Position numbers and translations under genes: made by a program. The notes below the pieces were generated by a model. The model was not told the origin of the DNA. It did not search any database and was given only the letters and a program-made list of their open reading frames with translations. From the NCBI RefSeq assembly GCF_900105305.1, contig NZ_LT629765.1, positions 744,001 through 808,000 of the forward strand: 64,000 nt of DNA, given 5' to 3'. This document shows, in pieces, positions 50,106-58,352 of the stretch (its first letter is position 1; each line of letters begins with the position of its first letter). This stretch comes from Corynebacterium timonense (GTDB taxonomy: Bacteria > Actinomycetota > Actinomycetes > Mycobacteriales > Mycobacteriaceae).

Positions 50106-50676
50106 CGGACGCTACGTCGACAGCGGGGTGGGGGAGCCGGACCGCCTCCAGCGGCTCTGGGCCCCCTACCGGCAGAGCTATATCGCCTCGACGCCGGGTG
50201 ATGACGTCGATAAGCCAACCGACCCTTTCCTTGAAGCCCCGCAGCGGAGCGACGAGGACGGGCTGATCGTCGCCCGGGGCGAGGTCGTCTACGCCCTGTT
50301 GAACCTGTTTCCGTACAACTCGGGCCACCTCATGGTGGTGCCCTACCGAAAGGTCGCGCAGCTCGAGGACCTGACGGAGCCGGAGACGGCGGAGCTCATG
50401 GTCTTTGCCAAGCGCGCCGTGAGGACTCTCAAGCGTGTCTCGCGCCCGGAGGCGATCAACGTGGGCCTCAACTTGGGCAAGGCCTCGGGCGGCTCGGTGG
50501 GCGACCACCTCCACCTCCACGTCGTGCCGCGGTGGGCGGGTGACTCGAACTTTATGACGGTGCTCGGCGAAACGAAGGTGCTGCCGCAGCTGCTGCGGCA
50601 GACCCGGGAGCTTCTGGCGGAGGGCTGGGCCGAGGTCGAGCGGGAGGAGAACAACGAGGTGTCGGGCGATGCTTAG
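50086..50676 (+). CDS. HIT family nucleotide hydrolase
   Basis: A 196-residue histidine-triad protein. The triad is [11 protein letters not shown] (about residues 146-156), and [21 protein letters not shown] precedes it. It belongs to the group that is co-transcribed with pgsA and pimA in mycobacteria and corynebacteria and may hydrolyse AMP-linked substrates. I prefer GTG 50086, with AGGAAAG just upstream, to GTG 50074; either way it overlaps the end of thrS. Its stop overlaps pgsA by 8 bp. Confidence 0.9.
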   Translation: MQPAADNGRYVDSGVGEPDRLQRLWAPYRQSYIASTPGDDVDKPTDPFLEAPQRSDEDGLIVARGEVVYALLNLFPYNSGHLMVVPYRKVAQLEDLTEPETAELMVFAKRAVRTLKRVSRPEAINVGLNLGKASGGSVGDHLHLHVVPRWAGDSNFMTVLGETKVLPQLLRQTRELLAEGWAEVEREENNEVSGDA

Positions 50677-51304
50677 CGTCTACGGCAGGAAGCCGGCCTC
50701 CGTCGTCGTCGAACCGGTGGCGAAGGCGTTCCTGCGTATCGGGTTGACGCCGAACATGACCACCCTCATTGGCACGGCCGCGGCGGTGGCGGCCTCGGTG
50801 GTGCTCATCCCGCTCGGGCACCTCATCCCGGCGGCGCTCGTGTGCATTTTTTTCGCGGCGTTTGACATGGTGGACGGGACGATGGCGCGCCTGCGCGGTG
50901 GGGGAACAGCCTACGGGGCGACCCTCGATGCGAGCTGCGACCGCATCACCGACGGCGCGCTGTTTGGGGCGATCGTCATGTGGATGGTCTACGTCGACGG
51001 CGCCGCGTCGCTCAACGTCGCTGTCGCGCTGGCGGTGCTCGTGCTGTCGCAGGTGATCAGCTACATCAAGGCGCGCGGCGAGGCGGGCGGCCTGCGTATC
51101 GTCGGCGGGCTCATCGAACGCGCCGAACGGCTCATCGTCGCGGTGGTGGGCCTCATCCTGGAGGGGGCGGGGGTGCCGTACGCGCTCGAGGGGGCGCTGT
51201 GGCTTCTCCTAGTAGGCTCGGCGATTACTGTTGTCCAGCGTCTGCGCCTCGCCGCGAACGACGAGGACGCAGCGAAGACGATCGCCGCTCCGGCGGGAAC
51301 CTAA
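50669..51304 (+). CDS. pgsA: Phosphatidylinositol phosphate synthase
   Basis: A 211-residue CDP-alcohol phosphatidyltransferase with six likely membrane helices. The catalytic motif is complete: Asp66, Asp69, Gly70, Ala73, Arg74, Gly83, Asp87 and Asp91 (FDMVDGTMARLRGG...YGATLDASCDR). In this operon the enzyme joins CDP-diacylglycerol to inositol 3-phosphate, the first step to PIMs and lipomannan. It is between the HIT gene and patA, as in M. tuberculosis. Confidence 0.92.
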   Translation: MLSVYGRKPASVVVEPVAKAFLRIGLTPNMTTLIGTAAAVAASVVLIPLGHLIPAALVCIFFAAFDMVDGTMARLRGGGTAYGATLDASCDRITDGALFGAIVMWMVYVDGAASLNVAVALAVLVLSQVISYIKARGEAGGLRIVGGLIERAERLIVAVVGLILEGAGVPYALEGALWLLLVGSAITVVQRLRLAANDEDAAKTIAAPAGT

Positions 51305-51320
51305 GGAAGGGGAGAAGCTC

Positions 51321-52235
51321 GTGGACGTGACAGAACGCGCGGCAACCCTCGGCTACCTCGCTGGGTGGAAGGTTGTCGGTGCCCTCCCGGACTCGCTCAC
51401 CGTGGGGCTTTTCACTGCCGGAGCCGACCGCGCCTCGGACGACGGGCGCGGGATGGACATGCTGCGGCGCAACCTTAGCAGGGTCGTGGGCCCGGAGAAC
51501 GTCACGCGCGAGCTGGTGCGTGATTCGATGCGCTCCTATGCGCGCTACTGGCGCGAGGCGTTTCGTCTGCCGCGCCTTGCGGGGGACCCGCAGGTGTTGG
51601 AGACGATCACCCGTGGCGTGTCCGGCCGTCCCTTTCTTGATGCGGCCCTCGAGCGCGGCCGCGGAGCCATCCTCGCGCTGCCGCACTCGGGCAACTGGGA
51701 CATGGCGGGGATGTGGCTGGTGCAGCACTACGGCACTTTCGCCACCGTTGCCGAGCGGCTGCGCCCCGAGGTGCTCTACGAGGCGTTCGTGGACTACCGG
51801 GAGTCCCTCGGCTTCGAGGTGCTGCCTCTCACCGGTGGGGACCACCCCTACGCGAGGCTTGCGGAGGTGCTGCGTGGGAACGGCATCGTGTGCCTGATGG
51901 GGGAGCGCGATCTGACCCCGCGCGGCGTGCCCGTCACTTTCTTTGGCGAGAGCACCACTATGCCCGCGGGCCCCGCGAAGCTCGCGGTGGACACGGGCGC
52001 GGCGCTGTTCGCGGTGCATTCCTGGTTTGAGGGCACGGATGAGCAGCCAGCGTGGGGCCTGAAGGCTGACCCCGAGCTGGAGGTGACCACGGTGGAGGAG
52101 ACGACGCAGCGGCTCGCCGACAGGTTCGCCGCGAACATCGCCGAGCACCCGGCCGATTGGCACATGTTGCAGCCGATGTGGCCCTCGGACCGTCAGTACC
52201 GGCCCTTCCGACGCCCGGTGCCGTGGCGGAGGTGA
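51321..52235 (+). CDS. patA: Phosphatidylinositol mannoside acyltransferase PatA
   Basis: A 304-residue membrane-associated acyltransferase that adds a fatty acid to the mannose of PIM1/PIM2. The HX4D motif is HSGNWD at about residue 118, and CLMGERDLTPRGVPVTFFGE carries the second conserved block. GTG 51321 follows AAGGAAGGGGAG, a strong SD; the frame is open upstream but overlaps pgsA. pimA begins 7 bp after its stop. Confidence 0.92.
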   Translation: MDVTERAATLGYLAGWKVVGALPDSLTVGLFTAGADRASDDGRGMDMLRRNLSRVVGPENVTRELVRDSMRSYARYWREAFRLPRLAGDPQVLETITRGVSGRPFLDAALERGRGAILALPHSGNWDMAGMWLVQHYGTFATVAERLRPEVLYEAFVDYRESLGFEVLPLTGGDHPYARLAEVLRGNGIVCLMGERDLTPRGVPVTFFGESTTMPAGPAKLAVDTGAALFAVHSWFEGTDEQPAWGLKADPELEVTTVEETTQRLADRFAANIAEHPADWHMLQPMWPSDRQYRPFRRPVPWRR

Positions 52236-52242
52236 GCCCTTC

Positions 52243-53334
52243 GTGCGTATTGGTCTCGTCTGCCCGTATTCCTTCGACGAACCGGGCGGGGTTCAGGTCC
52301 ACATCCTTGACCTAGCGGGCGTGCTGCGCTCCCGCGGCCACCATGTTGAGGTCCTGGGCCCGGCCTCGGAGGGGGTCGCGCTGCCGGAGTGGGTCACCCG
52401 CGGCGGCGCGGCCTTTCCGGTGCGCTACAACGGCTCCGTTGCCCGGCTGTCCATCGGCCCGCGGGTGCGGCAGATCACGCGCCGCTTCATCGCCGACGGC
52501 GACTTCGACGTGCTGCACATTCACGAGCCGAACGCCCCAAGCTACTCGCTGGCGGCGCTCATGATGGCCTCGGGCCCGATCGTGGCCACGTACCACGCCT
52601 CCGCGTCCTCCTCGCTCGTGCTGCGCGCCGCGTTGCCAACGCTGCGCATCGGGCTGGACAAGATCCGCGGCGGGATTGCGGTCAGCGAAATGGCGCGGCG
52701 CTGGCAGGTTGAGCAGGTGGGCACCGACCCCGTGCTCATTCCGAACGGGGTGGACACCCAGCGCTTCGCGCGGGCGCGGGGGCAGCGCAATTCCACCTCG
52801 GACGTCGAGATGGTTTTTTTGGGCCGCCTCGACGAGCCCCGCAAAGGCCTCGATATCTTCCTCGCCGCCCTCGCGGCGGTGGGGCGCCCGGTGCGCGTCA
52901 CGGTCATCGGCGGGGGCAGCCCGCGGGCGGTGCCGGGCGTGGAGTTTGTCGGCCGGGTCTCCGACGACGAGAAGGCCCGCATCCTCGGCCGCGCCGACAT
53001 CTACGTCGCTCCGAACACGGGCGGCGAGTCCTTCGGCATCGTGCTCGTGGAGGCGATGGCGGCCGGGTGCGCTGTCGTCGCCAGCGACCTCGAGGCTTTC
53101 GCCGCGGTCTGTGACGCCGAGGCGGAGCAGCCGGCCGGCGCGCTCTTCCCGGTCGGGGACTCGGCGAGGCTTGCGGAGCAGCTCCGCGTGCTTATCGACG
53201 ACCCAGCGTTGCGCAACCGGCTTATCGACTCCGGGATCGTCCGCTCCCGCCTCTATGACTGGGAGAGCGTGGCGACTCGGATTGAGACGGTCTACGAGAC
53301 CGTCTCGTGCGGCGAGAAGGTGACCGCCTCGTGA
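52243..53334 (+). CDS. pimA: Phosphatidylinositol alpha-mannosyltransferase PimA
   Basis: A 363-residue GT4 glycosyltransferase that transfers mannose from GDP-mannose to phosphatidylinositol on the inner face of the membrane. N-terminal GGVQVHILDLAGVLRSRGH binds phospholipid/inositol. C-terminal GGESFGIVLVEAMAAGCAVVASDLEAF holds the E-x7-E GDP-sugar motif. VFLGRLDEPRKGLDIFL is typical. GTG start; the TGA overlaps the next gene's GTG (GTGA). Confidence 0.95.
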   Translation: MRIGLVCPYSFDEPGGVQVHILDLAGVLRSRGHHVEVLGPASEGVALPEWVTRGGAAFPVRYNGSVARLSIGPRVRQITRRFIADGDFDVLHIHEPNAPSYSLAALMMASGPIVATYHASASSSLVLRAALPTLRIGLDKIRGGIAVSEMARRWQVEQVGTDPVLIPNGVDTQRFARARGQRNSTSDVEMVFLGRLDEPRKGLDIFLAALAAVGRPVRVTVIGGGSPRAVPGVEFVGRVSDDEKARILGRADIYVAPNTGGESFGIVLVEAMAAGCAVVASDLEAFAAVCDAEAEQPAGALFPVGDSARLAEQLRVLIDDPALRNRLIDSGIVRSRLYDWESVATRIETVYETVSCGEKVTAS

Positions 53335-53804
53335 GTGAACCGGTGTCCCTCGCGCTGTGGGTGCTGGTCGCGGTCGCGGTGACCGCGGCCGTGGTGTGGG
53401 CGACGATCACCGCCCAGCGCCTCGACCGCCTGCACATCCGCGTGGACCGCTCGCGCGACGCCCTGCAGGCCGCTCTGGATCGGCGCCTCGCCGTCGTGGT
53501 CGCGCACGACCCGCAGCTCGCGCACGAGGCGCGGAGGGTGGAAGCCATCCCGTTGCGCCCTCGGGATTTTTCCGCGCGCATCGACGCGGAGGAGCGCTTC
53601 CGTGCGCGGGTGGACGCTACCGCGGGCGGCTATCCCCGCGACGACAGCGACGCGAACACGCGGGTGCTGCTCGCGGTGCGCTTTTACAACGACGCGGTGG
53701 CCGATACTCGTGCTTTACGGCTACGTCCCCTCGTGCGTGTGCTGCGCCTGGGGGGGACGGCGCCTCTGCCGGTCTACTGCGACCTGCGCGAGATCTCCGC
53801 CTAG
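53331..53804 (+). CDS. Membrane-anchored protein of the pim operon, function unknown
   Basis: A 157-residue protein with one N-terminal membrane helix (PVSLALWVLVAVAVTAAVVWATI) and a basic, helical C-terminal part (AQRLDRLHIRVDRSRDALQAALDRR, RPLVRVLRLGGTA). Its GTG overlaps the pimA stop, so it is coupled to pimA. Corynebacteria and mycobacteria have a membrane protein at this place, Nudix-like in M. tuberculosis; no Nudix box is seen here. The stop lies inside a tandem repeat. Confidence 0.75.
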   Translation: MSEPVSLALWVLVAVAVTAAVVWATITAQRLDRLHIRVDRSRDALQAALDRRLAVVVAHDPQLAHEARRVEAIPLRPRDFSARIDAEERFRARVDATAGGYPRDDSDANTRVLLAVRFYNDAVADTRALRLRPLVRVLRLGGTAPLPVYCDLREISA

Positions 53805-53850
53805 TCTCCGAGTCTCCGGCTAGTCTCCGAGTCTCCGCCTAGTCTCGGCT
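53802..53850. repeat. Tandem 19-bp repeat at the end of the pim operon
   Basis: TAGTCTCCGAGTCTCCGGC (53802-53820) is followed by a copy with one change (53821-53839) and a partial third unit starting TAGTCTCGG. The first unit contains the stop codon of the preceding gene. Another related CTCCGCC unit precedes it within the coding end. Confidence 0.8.
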
Positions 53851-53885
53851 GGCCAGCGCGCCGCGGGGCGCTAATGTTGACGGTT

Positions 53886-54752
53886 ATGAGTACACCGGCG
53901 ATCCAAGCAGTCCTCGACCTCGAGCGCATTGACAAGAACATCTACCGCGGGAGGGCTATGCACTCGACCGTGTTTGTCCGCACCTTCGGCGGCCACGTCG
54001 CGGGCCAGGCCCTCGTGGCGGCGACCCGCACGGTCGACGAAGCCATGCGGGTGCATTCCCTGCATGGGTACTTCCTGCGCGCGGGCGACGCGAACTCGGA
54101 GACCATCTATCGGGTCTCTCGTCCCCGCGATGGCCGCAGCTTTGCCACCCGCACCGTCGAGGCGGTGCAGGAGGGCGAGGTGATCTTCTCCATGCAGGCC
54201 AGCTTCCACGTCACCACCGACACCGGACCCGACCACCAGGACCCGATGCGCCAGGTGCCGCGGCCGGACGAGGTCGACCCCGAGATTGCCCGCACGGTCC
54301 AGCGCTTCCAGGGGCTGTCCTCCGAGTGGTCGGATTGGGACTTCCGCCTTGTTCCCCAAGATCAGTTCGAGCACGATAAGAATGCCTCTGGCCAGCAGCT
54401 CGTCTGGTTTAAGTCCAAGGTGCCGCTGCCCGACGACGACACCTTCCACGTGTGCACCCTGGCGTACATGTCGGATATGACGCTGCTCTACACCGCGATG
54501 ATTCCGCATCCAGACCATAAGGTGCAGCTCGCCTCCCTCGACCACGCCATCTGGTTCTTGCGCCCCTTCCGCGCCGATGACTGGCTTCTTTACGACCAGT
54601 CCACGCCCTCGGCTCACCATGGCCGCGGTCTGACGCAGGGCAAGATCTACGACTCCGAGGGCAACCTGGTCGCCGTGTGCATGCAGGAGGGGCTCACCCG
54701 TGACCTGCGCGAGGGGGCCAGCTCGGTACCCCGGGCGCAGACGGAGGGCTAA
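53886..54752 (+). CDS. tesB: Acyl-CoA thioesterase II
   Basis: A 288-residue TesB-type thioesterase made of two hotdog domains. FVRTFGGHVAGQALVAATRTV and SLHGYFLRAGDANSETIYRVSRPRDGRSFATRTVEAVQ form the first, and SLDHAIWFLRPFRADDWLLYDQSTPSAHHGRGLTQGKIYDSEGNLVA the second with the catalytic Asp. It hydrolyses medium and long acyl-CoAs. The ATG at 53886 is preceded at eight bases by TAATGT, a likely leaderless promoter; an ATG at 53874 overlaps that box. Confidence 0.94.
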   Translation: MSTPAIQAVLDLERIDKNIYRGRAMHSTVFVRTFGGHVAGQALVAATRTVDEAMRVHSLHGYFLRAGDANSETIYRVSRPRDGRSFATRTVEAVQEGEVIFSMQASFHVTTDTGPDHQDPMRQVPRPDEVDPEIARTVQRFQGLSSEWSDWDFRLVPQDQFEHDKNASGQQLVWFKSKVPLPDDDTFHVCTLAYMSDMTLLYTAMIPHPDHKVQLASLDHAIWFLRPFRADDWLLYDQSTPSAHHGRGLTQGKIYDSEGNLVAVCMQEGLTRDLREGASSVPRAQTEG

Positions 54753-54811
54753 CCGCGGCTCGCCTGCCCCACCGCGCGCCACCGCTGCGTCGTCGCTGGT
54801 ACGGCCATGCG

Positions 54812-54817
54812 TATACT
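54812..54817 (+). promoter_or_regulatory. -10 box upstream of yebC
   Basis: TATACT lies 61 bp before the yebC start, and the leader has a good AAAGGGGAG ribosome-binding site. No strong -35 is seen. Confidence 0.5.
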
Positions 54818-54878
54818 GGACCACCGTTAATGAGGCCCGTCGGAGGGCGTGAGGTTTGAGGGAAAGGGGAGACAACGT

Positions 54879-55634
54879 ATGGCAGGCCACTCAAAGTGGG
54901 CGACCACCAAGCACAAGAAGGCTGCTAACGACGCAAAGCGCGCCAAGATGTTCGCCAAGATGATTAAGGACATCGAGGTCGCGGCTCGCTCGGGTGGCGG
55001 TGACCCGGCCGGCAACCCGACCCTGGAGACGATGATCGCGAAGGCGAAGCGCGCCTCCGTGCCCAACGACAACATCGAGCGCGCCCGCAAGCGCGGCTCC
55101 GGTGAGGAGGCGGGCGGTGCGAACTGGGAATCGGTGACGTACGAGGGCTATGGCGCCAACGGCGTCGCCGTGCTCATCGAGTGCCTGACCGACAACCGCA
55201 ACCGCGCCGCCACCGAGGTCCGCACCGCGATGTCGAAAAACGGCGGCAACCTCGGCGAATCTGGCTCCGTTGCCTACATGTTTAGCCGCGTCGGCGTGGT
55301 CACCGTGAAGAAGGGCGAGCTGACGGAGGACGACGTCCTCGCGGCCGTTCTCGAAGCAGGGGCCGAGGAGGTCAACGATCGCGGTCAGGAGTTCGAGGTT
55401 GTCTGCGCGCCGACCGACCTGCACGCGGTGCGCGACGCGCTGAAGAGCGAGGGGATCGAGGTCGAGGACGCCGACCAGGACTTCCGCGCGTCCGTTGAGG
55501 TCGAGCTCGACGTCGACGGCGCGAAGAAGATGGAGCGGCTTATCGACGCCCTCGAGGACTCCGACGACGTTCAGAACGTGTACACGAACATGAGCATCTC
55601 CGACGAGGTCGCCGCCCAGCTTGACGAGGACTAG
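54879..55634 (+). CDS. yebC: YebC/PmpR family protein
   Basis: A 251-residue YebC protein. [37 protein letters not shown] is the diagnostic N-terminus, and the three-domain layout continues through [28 protein letters not shown]. The family is now known to include both DNA-binding regulators and translation factors that relieve stalling at polyproline. Start fixed by SD AAAGGGGAG. Its place upstream of ruvCAB is standard. Confidence 0.96.
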   Translation: MAGHSKWATTKHKKAANDAKRAKMFAKMIKDIEVAARSGGGDPAGNPTLETMIAKAKRASVPNDNIERARKRGSGEEAGGANWESVTYEGYGANGVAVLIECLTDNRNRAATEVRTAMSKNGGNLGESGSVAYMFSRVGVVTVKKGELTEDDVLAAVLEAGAEEVNDRGQEFEVVCAPTDLHAVRDALKSEGIEVEDADQDFRASVEVELDVDGAKKMERLIDALEDSDDVQNVYTNMSISDEVAAQLDED

Positions 55635-55706
55635 TCCTCCCCAGCGGCACCCTGTGGTAGAACAGGTGTGTCAGAATAATCGGCTGCGGCCAGGAGGGGC
55701 ATGTGC

Positions 55707-56255
55707 ATGGATCTGGAAGGCTTGCGGGTGATGGGCATTGACCCCGGCCTGACCCGCTGTGGACTGTCTGTTGTCCAGGCGGGCAGGGGGCGCCAGGTCC
55801 TCCCCGTCGCGGTCGGCGTCGCTCGCACGCCGGCCGGTTCTGAGCTGGCCGAGCGTCTGCTGCGGCTGTCGCGGGCGGTGAAGGAGTGGATCGATGACTA
55901 CCAGCCCGATGTCATTGCGATGGAGCGGATCTTCGAGCGCGGCAATGTTTCCACCGTCATGCACACGGCCCACGCCGTGGGCGTCATGATTCTGGCCGCG
56001 GCCGAGCGCGACATCCCCGTGCACATGTACACGCCCTCTGAGGTCAAGAAGGCGATCTCCGGCAACGGCCGCGCCGACAAGAAACAGATGACCACCATGA
56101 TCACCCGCATCCTGGCGCTCGGGGAGCCGCCGAAGCCCGCGGACGCCGCCGACGCGCTCGCGATCGCGGTGTGCCATTGCTGGCGCGCCCCGCTCATCGC
56201 GCGCGGCGCCGCGCTCTCGGCACCCACCACTCGGTCAGGAGTGAGCGTCCGATGA
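55707..56255 (+). CDS. ruvC: Holliday junction resolvase RuvC
   Basis: A 182-residue endonuclease that cuts Holliday junctions in homologous recombination. Catalytic acidic residues: Asp near residue 12 ([10 protein letters not shown]), Glu in [10 protein letters not shown], and the Asp pair in [19 protein letters not shown] 55701 and ATG 55707 both follow AGGAGG; the spacing favours 55707. Its TGA overlaps the ruvA ATG (ATGA). Confidence 0.96.
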   Translation: MDLEGLRVMGIDPGLTRCGLSVVQAGRGRQVLPVAVGVARTPAGSELAERLLRLSRAVKEWIDDYQPDVIAMERIFERGNVSTVMHTAHAVGVMILAAAERDIPVHMYTPSEVKKAISGNGRADKKQMTTMITRILALGEPPKPADAADALAIAVCHCWRAPLIARGAALSAPTTRSGVSVR

Positions 56256-56857
56256 TTGACTCGCTCAACGGAGAAGTCCTTGACGTCGGCCTCGACCACG
56301 CCGTCATCGAATGCGCCGGGGTGGGCTACCGCTTCCTCGCGGCGCCGCCGACGCTCGCGGGGCTCACCCGCGGCGAGTCTCGGAGGGTGCTCACGTCGAT
56401 GGTGGTCAAGGACGACGGCGTGACCCTCTACGGATTCACCGACACCGCCGCTCGCGAGCTGTTCCACACGTTGCAGGCCGTCAGCGGCCTAGGCCCGAAG
56501 CTCGCGCTGGCGTGCCTGTCCGTCTTCGAGCCGGCGGAGCTCGCCCGCCTCATCGCCGGGGGCGAGGCGAAGGCGATCCAGTCGATCCCGGGGGTGGGAA
56601 AAAAGATGGCCGAGCGCATGGTCCTCGAGCTGAAGGACAAGGTCGCGGGCTACGCTCCGCAGCCGGATACCCAGGTCGCGGCTCCCGCGGAGGCGGGGTC
56701 GAGCGTTGTCGTGGAGCAGGTCGTCGAGGCGCTGGTCGGGCTCGGCTTTACGGAGCGTGCGGCACGGCCGGTCGTGGAGAAGCATGCGGCGGAGGCGCCC
56801 GAGACGGCGTCGTCAAGCGTGCTGCGCGCGGCGCTGAGTGAGTTGGGCAAGCGGTAG
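56252..56857 (+). CDS. ruvA: Holliday junction DNA helicase subunit RuvA
   Basis: A 201-residue junction-binding protein. Domain [22 protein letters not shown], HhH pairs [19 protein letters not shown] and [23 protein letters not shown], and a C-terminal domain III that contacts RuvB ([22 protein letters not shown]). It is translationally coupled to ruvC by 4 bp. Confidence 0.97.
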   Translation: MIDSLNGEVLDVGLDHAVIECAGVGYRFLAAPPTLAGLTRGESRRVLTSMVVKDDGVTLYGFTDTAARELFHTLQAVSGLGPKLALACLSVFEPAELARLIAGGEAKAIQSIPGVGKKMAERMVLELKDKVAGYAPQPDTQVAAPAEAGSSVVVEQVVEALVGLGFTERAARPVVEKHAAEAPETASSSVLRAALSELGKR

Positions 56858-56860
56858 GGT
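56855..56860 (+). promoter_or_regulatory. Candidate internal -10 box for ruvB, overlapping the ruvA stop
   Basis: TAGGGT begins with the ruvA stop codon TAG and ends seven bases before the ruvB ATG at 56868. No SD lies between, so ruvB may also be expressed from its own leaderless transcript. Confidence 0.45.
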
Positions 56861-56867
56861 GTAGCGC

Positions 56868-57935
56868 ATGTCGGACGTCGAGAAGACTGAATTTTCCCTC
56901 CCTGAGCCCCGCGAGCATTCGCTTATCGACGCCACAGCGACTGCCGAGGAGCGGGACGTCGAAAAGTCCCTGCGACCGAAGTCGATCACGGAGTTCATCG
57001 GGCAGCCGAAGGTGCGCGAGCAGCTCAACCTGGTGCTGGCGGGGGCCCGGCGGCGGCAAGTGACCCCCGACCACATCCTGCTGTCGGGCCCGCCCGGGCT
57101 GGGGAAGACGACGATGGCGATGATCATCGCCCAGGAGCTCGGCACGTCGCTGCGCATGACGTCGGGCCCTGCTTTGGAGCGGGCCGGCGACCTGGCGGCG
57201 ATGCTGTCGAACCTCATGGAGGGCGACGTGCTCTTCATCGACGAGATCCACCGCATCGCCCGGCCCGCCGAAGAAATGCTGTACATGGCGATGGAGGATT
57301 TCCGCATCGACGTCATCGTGGGCAAGGGGCCCGGGGCCACGTCGATCCCGCTGGAAATCCCCCCGTTTACCCTCGTCGGCGCGACGACGCGCGCCGGAAT
57401 GCTGACGGGCCCGCTGCGTGATCGTTTCGGGTTCACCGCGCAGATGGAGTTTTACGAGGTCTCCGACCTCACGCGCGTGATCACGCGCGCCGCGGGCATC
57501 CTGGGGGTGTCAATCGACCAGGACGCGGCGGTCGAGATCGCTTCGCGTTCGCGGGGCACTCCGCGCATTGCCAACCGGCTGCTGCGGCGCGTGCGTGACT
57601 GGGCGGACGTCAACGGTGACGGGGTCGTCGACCTCGCCGCCGCCCGCGCGGCACTCGAAGTGTTTGACGTCGACGAGCTCGGGCTGGACCGGCTCGACCG
57701 GGCCGTGCTCGATTCGCTGATTCGCGGCCATGGCGGCGGGCCGGTGGGGGTGAACACCCTAGCGATTGCCGTGGGGGAGGAACCCGCCACGGTGGAAGAG
57801 GTGTGCGAGCCCTACCTCGTGCGCGCGGGGCTGATGTCTCGGACCGGTCGCGGGCGCGTGGCCACGGCGGCGGCGTGGCAGCACGTCGGCCTGGCGCCCC
57901 CGCCGGAGGCACCCGGTCAGCTGAACCTGCTCTAA
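56868..57935 (+). CDS. ruvB: Holliday junction branch migration ATPase RuvB
   Basis: A 355-residue AAA+ motor. Walker A is GPPGLGKT (residues 74-81), Walker B is VLFIDEIHR, and the sensor/arginine-finger region is [19 protein letters not shown]. The C-terminal winged helix ends [27 protein letters not shown]-terminal 25 residues precede the conserved [12 protein letters not shown]. Length normal. Confidence 0.98.
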   Translation: MSDVEKTEFSLPEPREHSLIDATATAEERDVEKSLRPKSITEFIGQPKVREQLNLVLAGARRRQVTPDHILLSGPPGLGKTTMAMIIAQELGTSLRMTSGPALERAGDLAAMLSNLMEGDVLFIDEIHRIARPAEEMLYMAMEDFRIDVIVGKGPGATSIPLEIPPFTLVGATTRAGMLTGPLRDRFGFTAQMEFYEVSDLTRVITRAAGILGVSIDQDAAVEIASRSRGTPRIANRLLRRVRDWADVNGDGVVDLAAARAALEVFDVDELGLDRLDRAVLDSLIRGHGGGPVGVNTLAIAVGEEPATVEEVCEPYLVRAGLMSRTGRGRVATAAAWQHVGLAPPPEAPGQLNLL

Positions 57936-57956
57936 CAGCTGCAATAATGAGTAGCC

Positions 57957-58226
57957 ATGAGTGGGCTTCTTATCCTTGTGCTGATCGTGGTTTTTATGTT
58001 GCCGTCGCTGTTGCTCATGCGGAAGCAGCGGGCGCAGCAAGCGGAGGTTGCCCAGCTGCGGGCGAGCCTTGCCGAAGGCGACGCGGTCATCACCATCGGC
58101 GGTGTGCACGGCACGATCGTCGCGGCGGACGAGTCGGTCCTGGGCCTCGAGGTCGCGCCCGGCACGGTGATCACCGTGGAGCGCACCAGCGTGGCCCAAC
58201 GCGCAGCCCGTCCTGAGGACGTTTAG
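57957..58226 (+). CDS. yajC: Preprotein translocase subunit YajC
   Basis: An 89-residue single-span membrane protein that joins SecDF. The N-terminal helix is LLILVLIVVFMLPSLLLM; the cytoplasmic part has KQRAQQAEVAQLRASLAEGDAVITIGGVHGTIV. AATAAT ends eight bases before the ATG, so a leaderless start is likely. Confidence 0.93.
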   Translation: MSGLLILVLIVVFMLPSLLLMRKQRAQQAEVAQLRASLAEGDAVITIGGVHGTIVAADESVLGLEVAPGTVITVERTSVAQRAARPEDV

Positions 58227-58352
58227 CGCGGGCGAAGCGTGTCGGCGGGGTGCGGTACCGTAGCATGACGCGTTGTGTTCACCCGGCCGCTGTCAGCCCA
58301 CGGGCGGGAATGCATGTATCGACGGCAGGAATGATGTAGAGGAGAGACCTTA

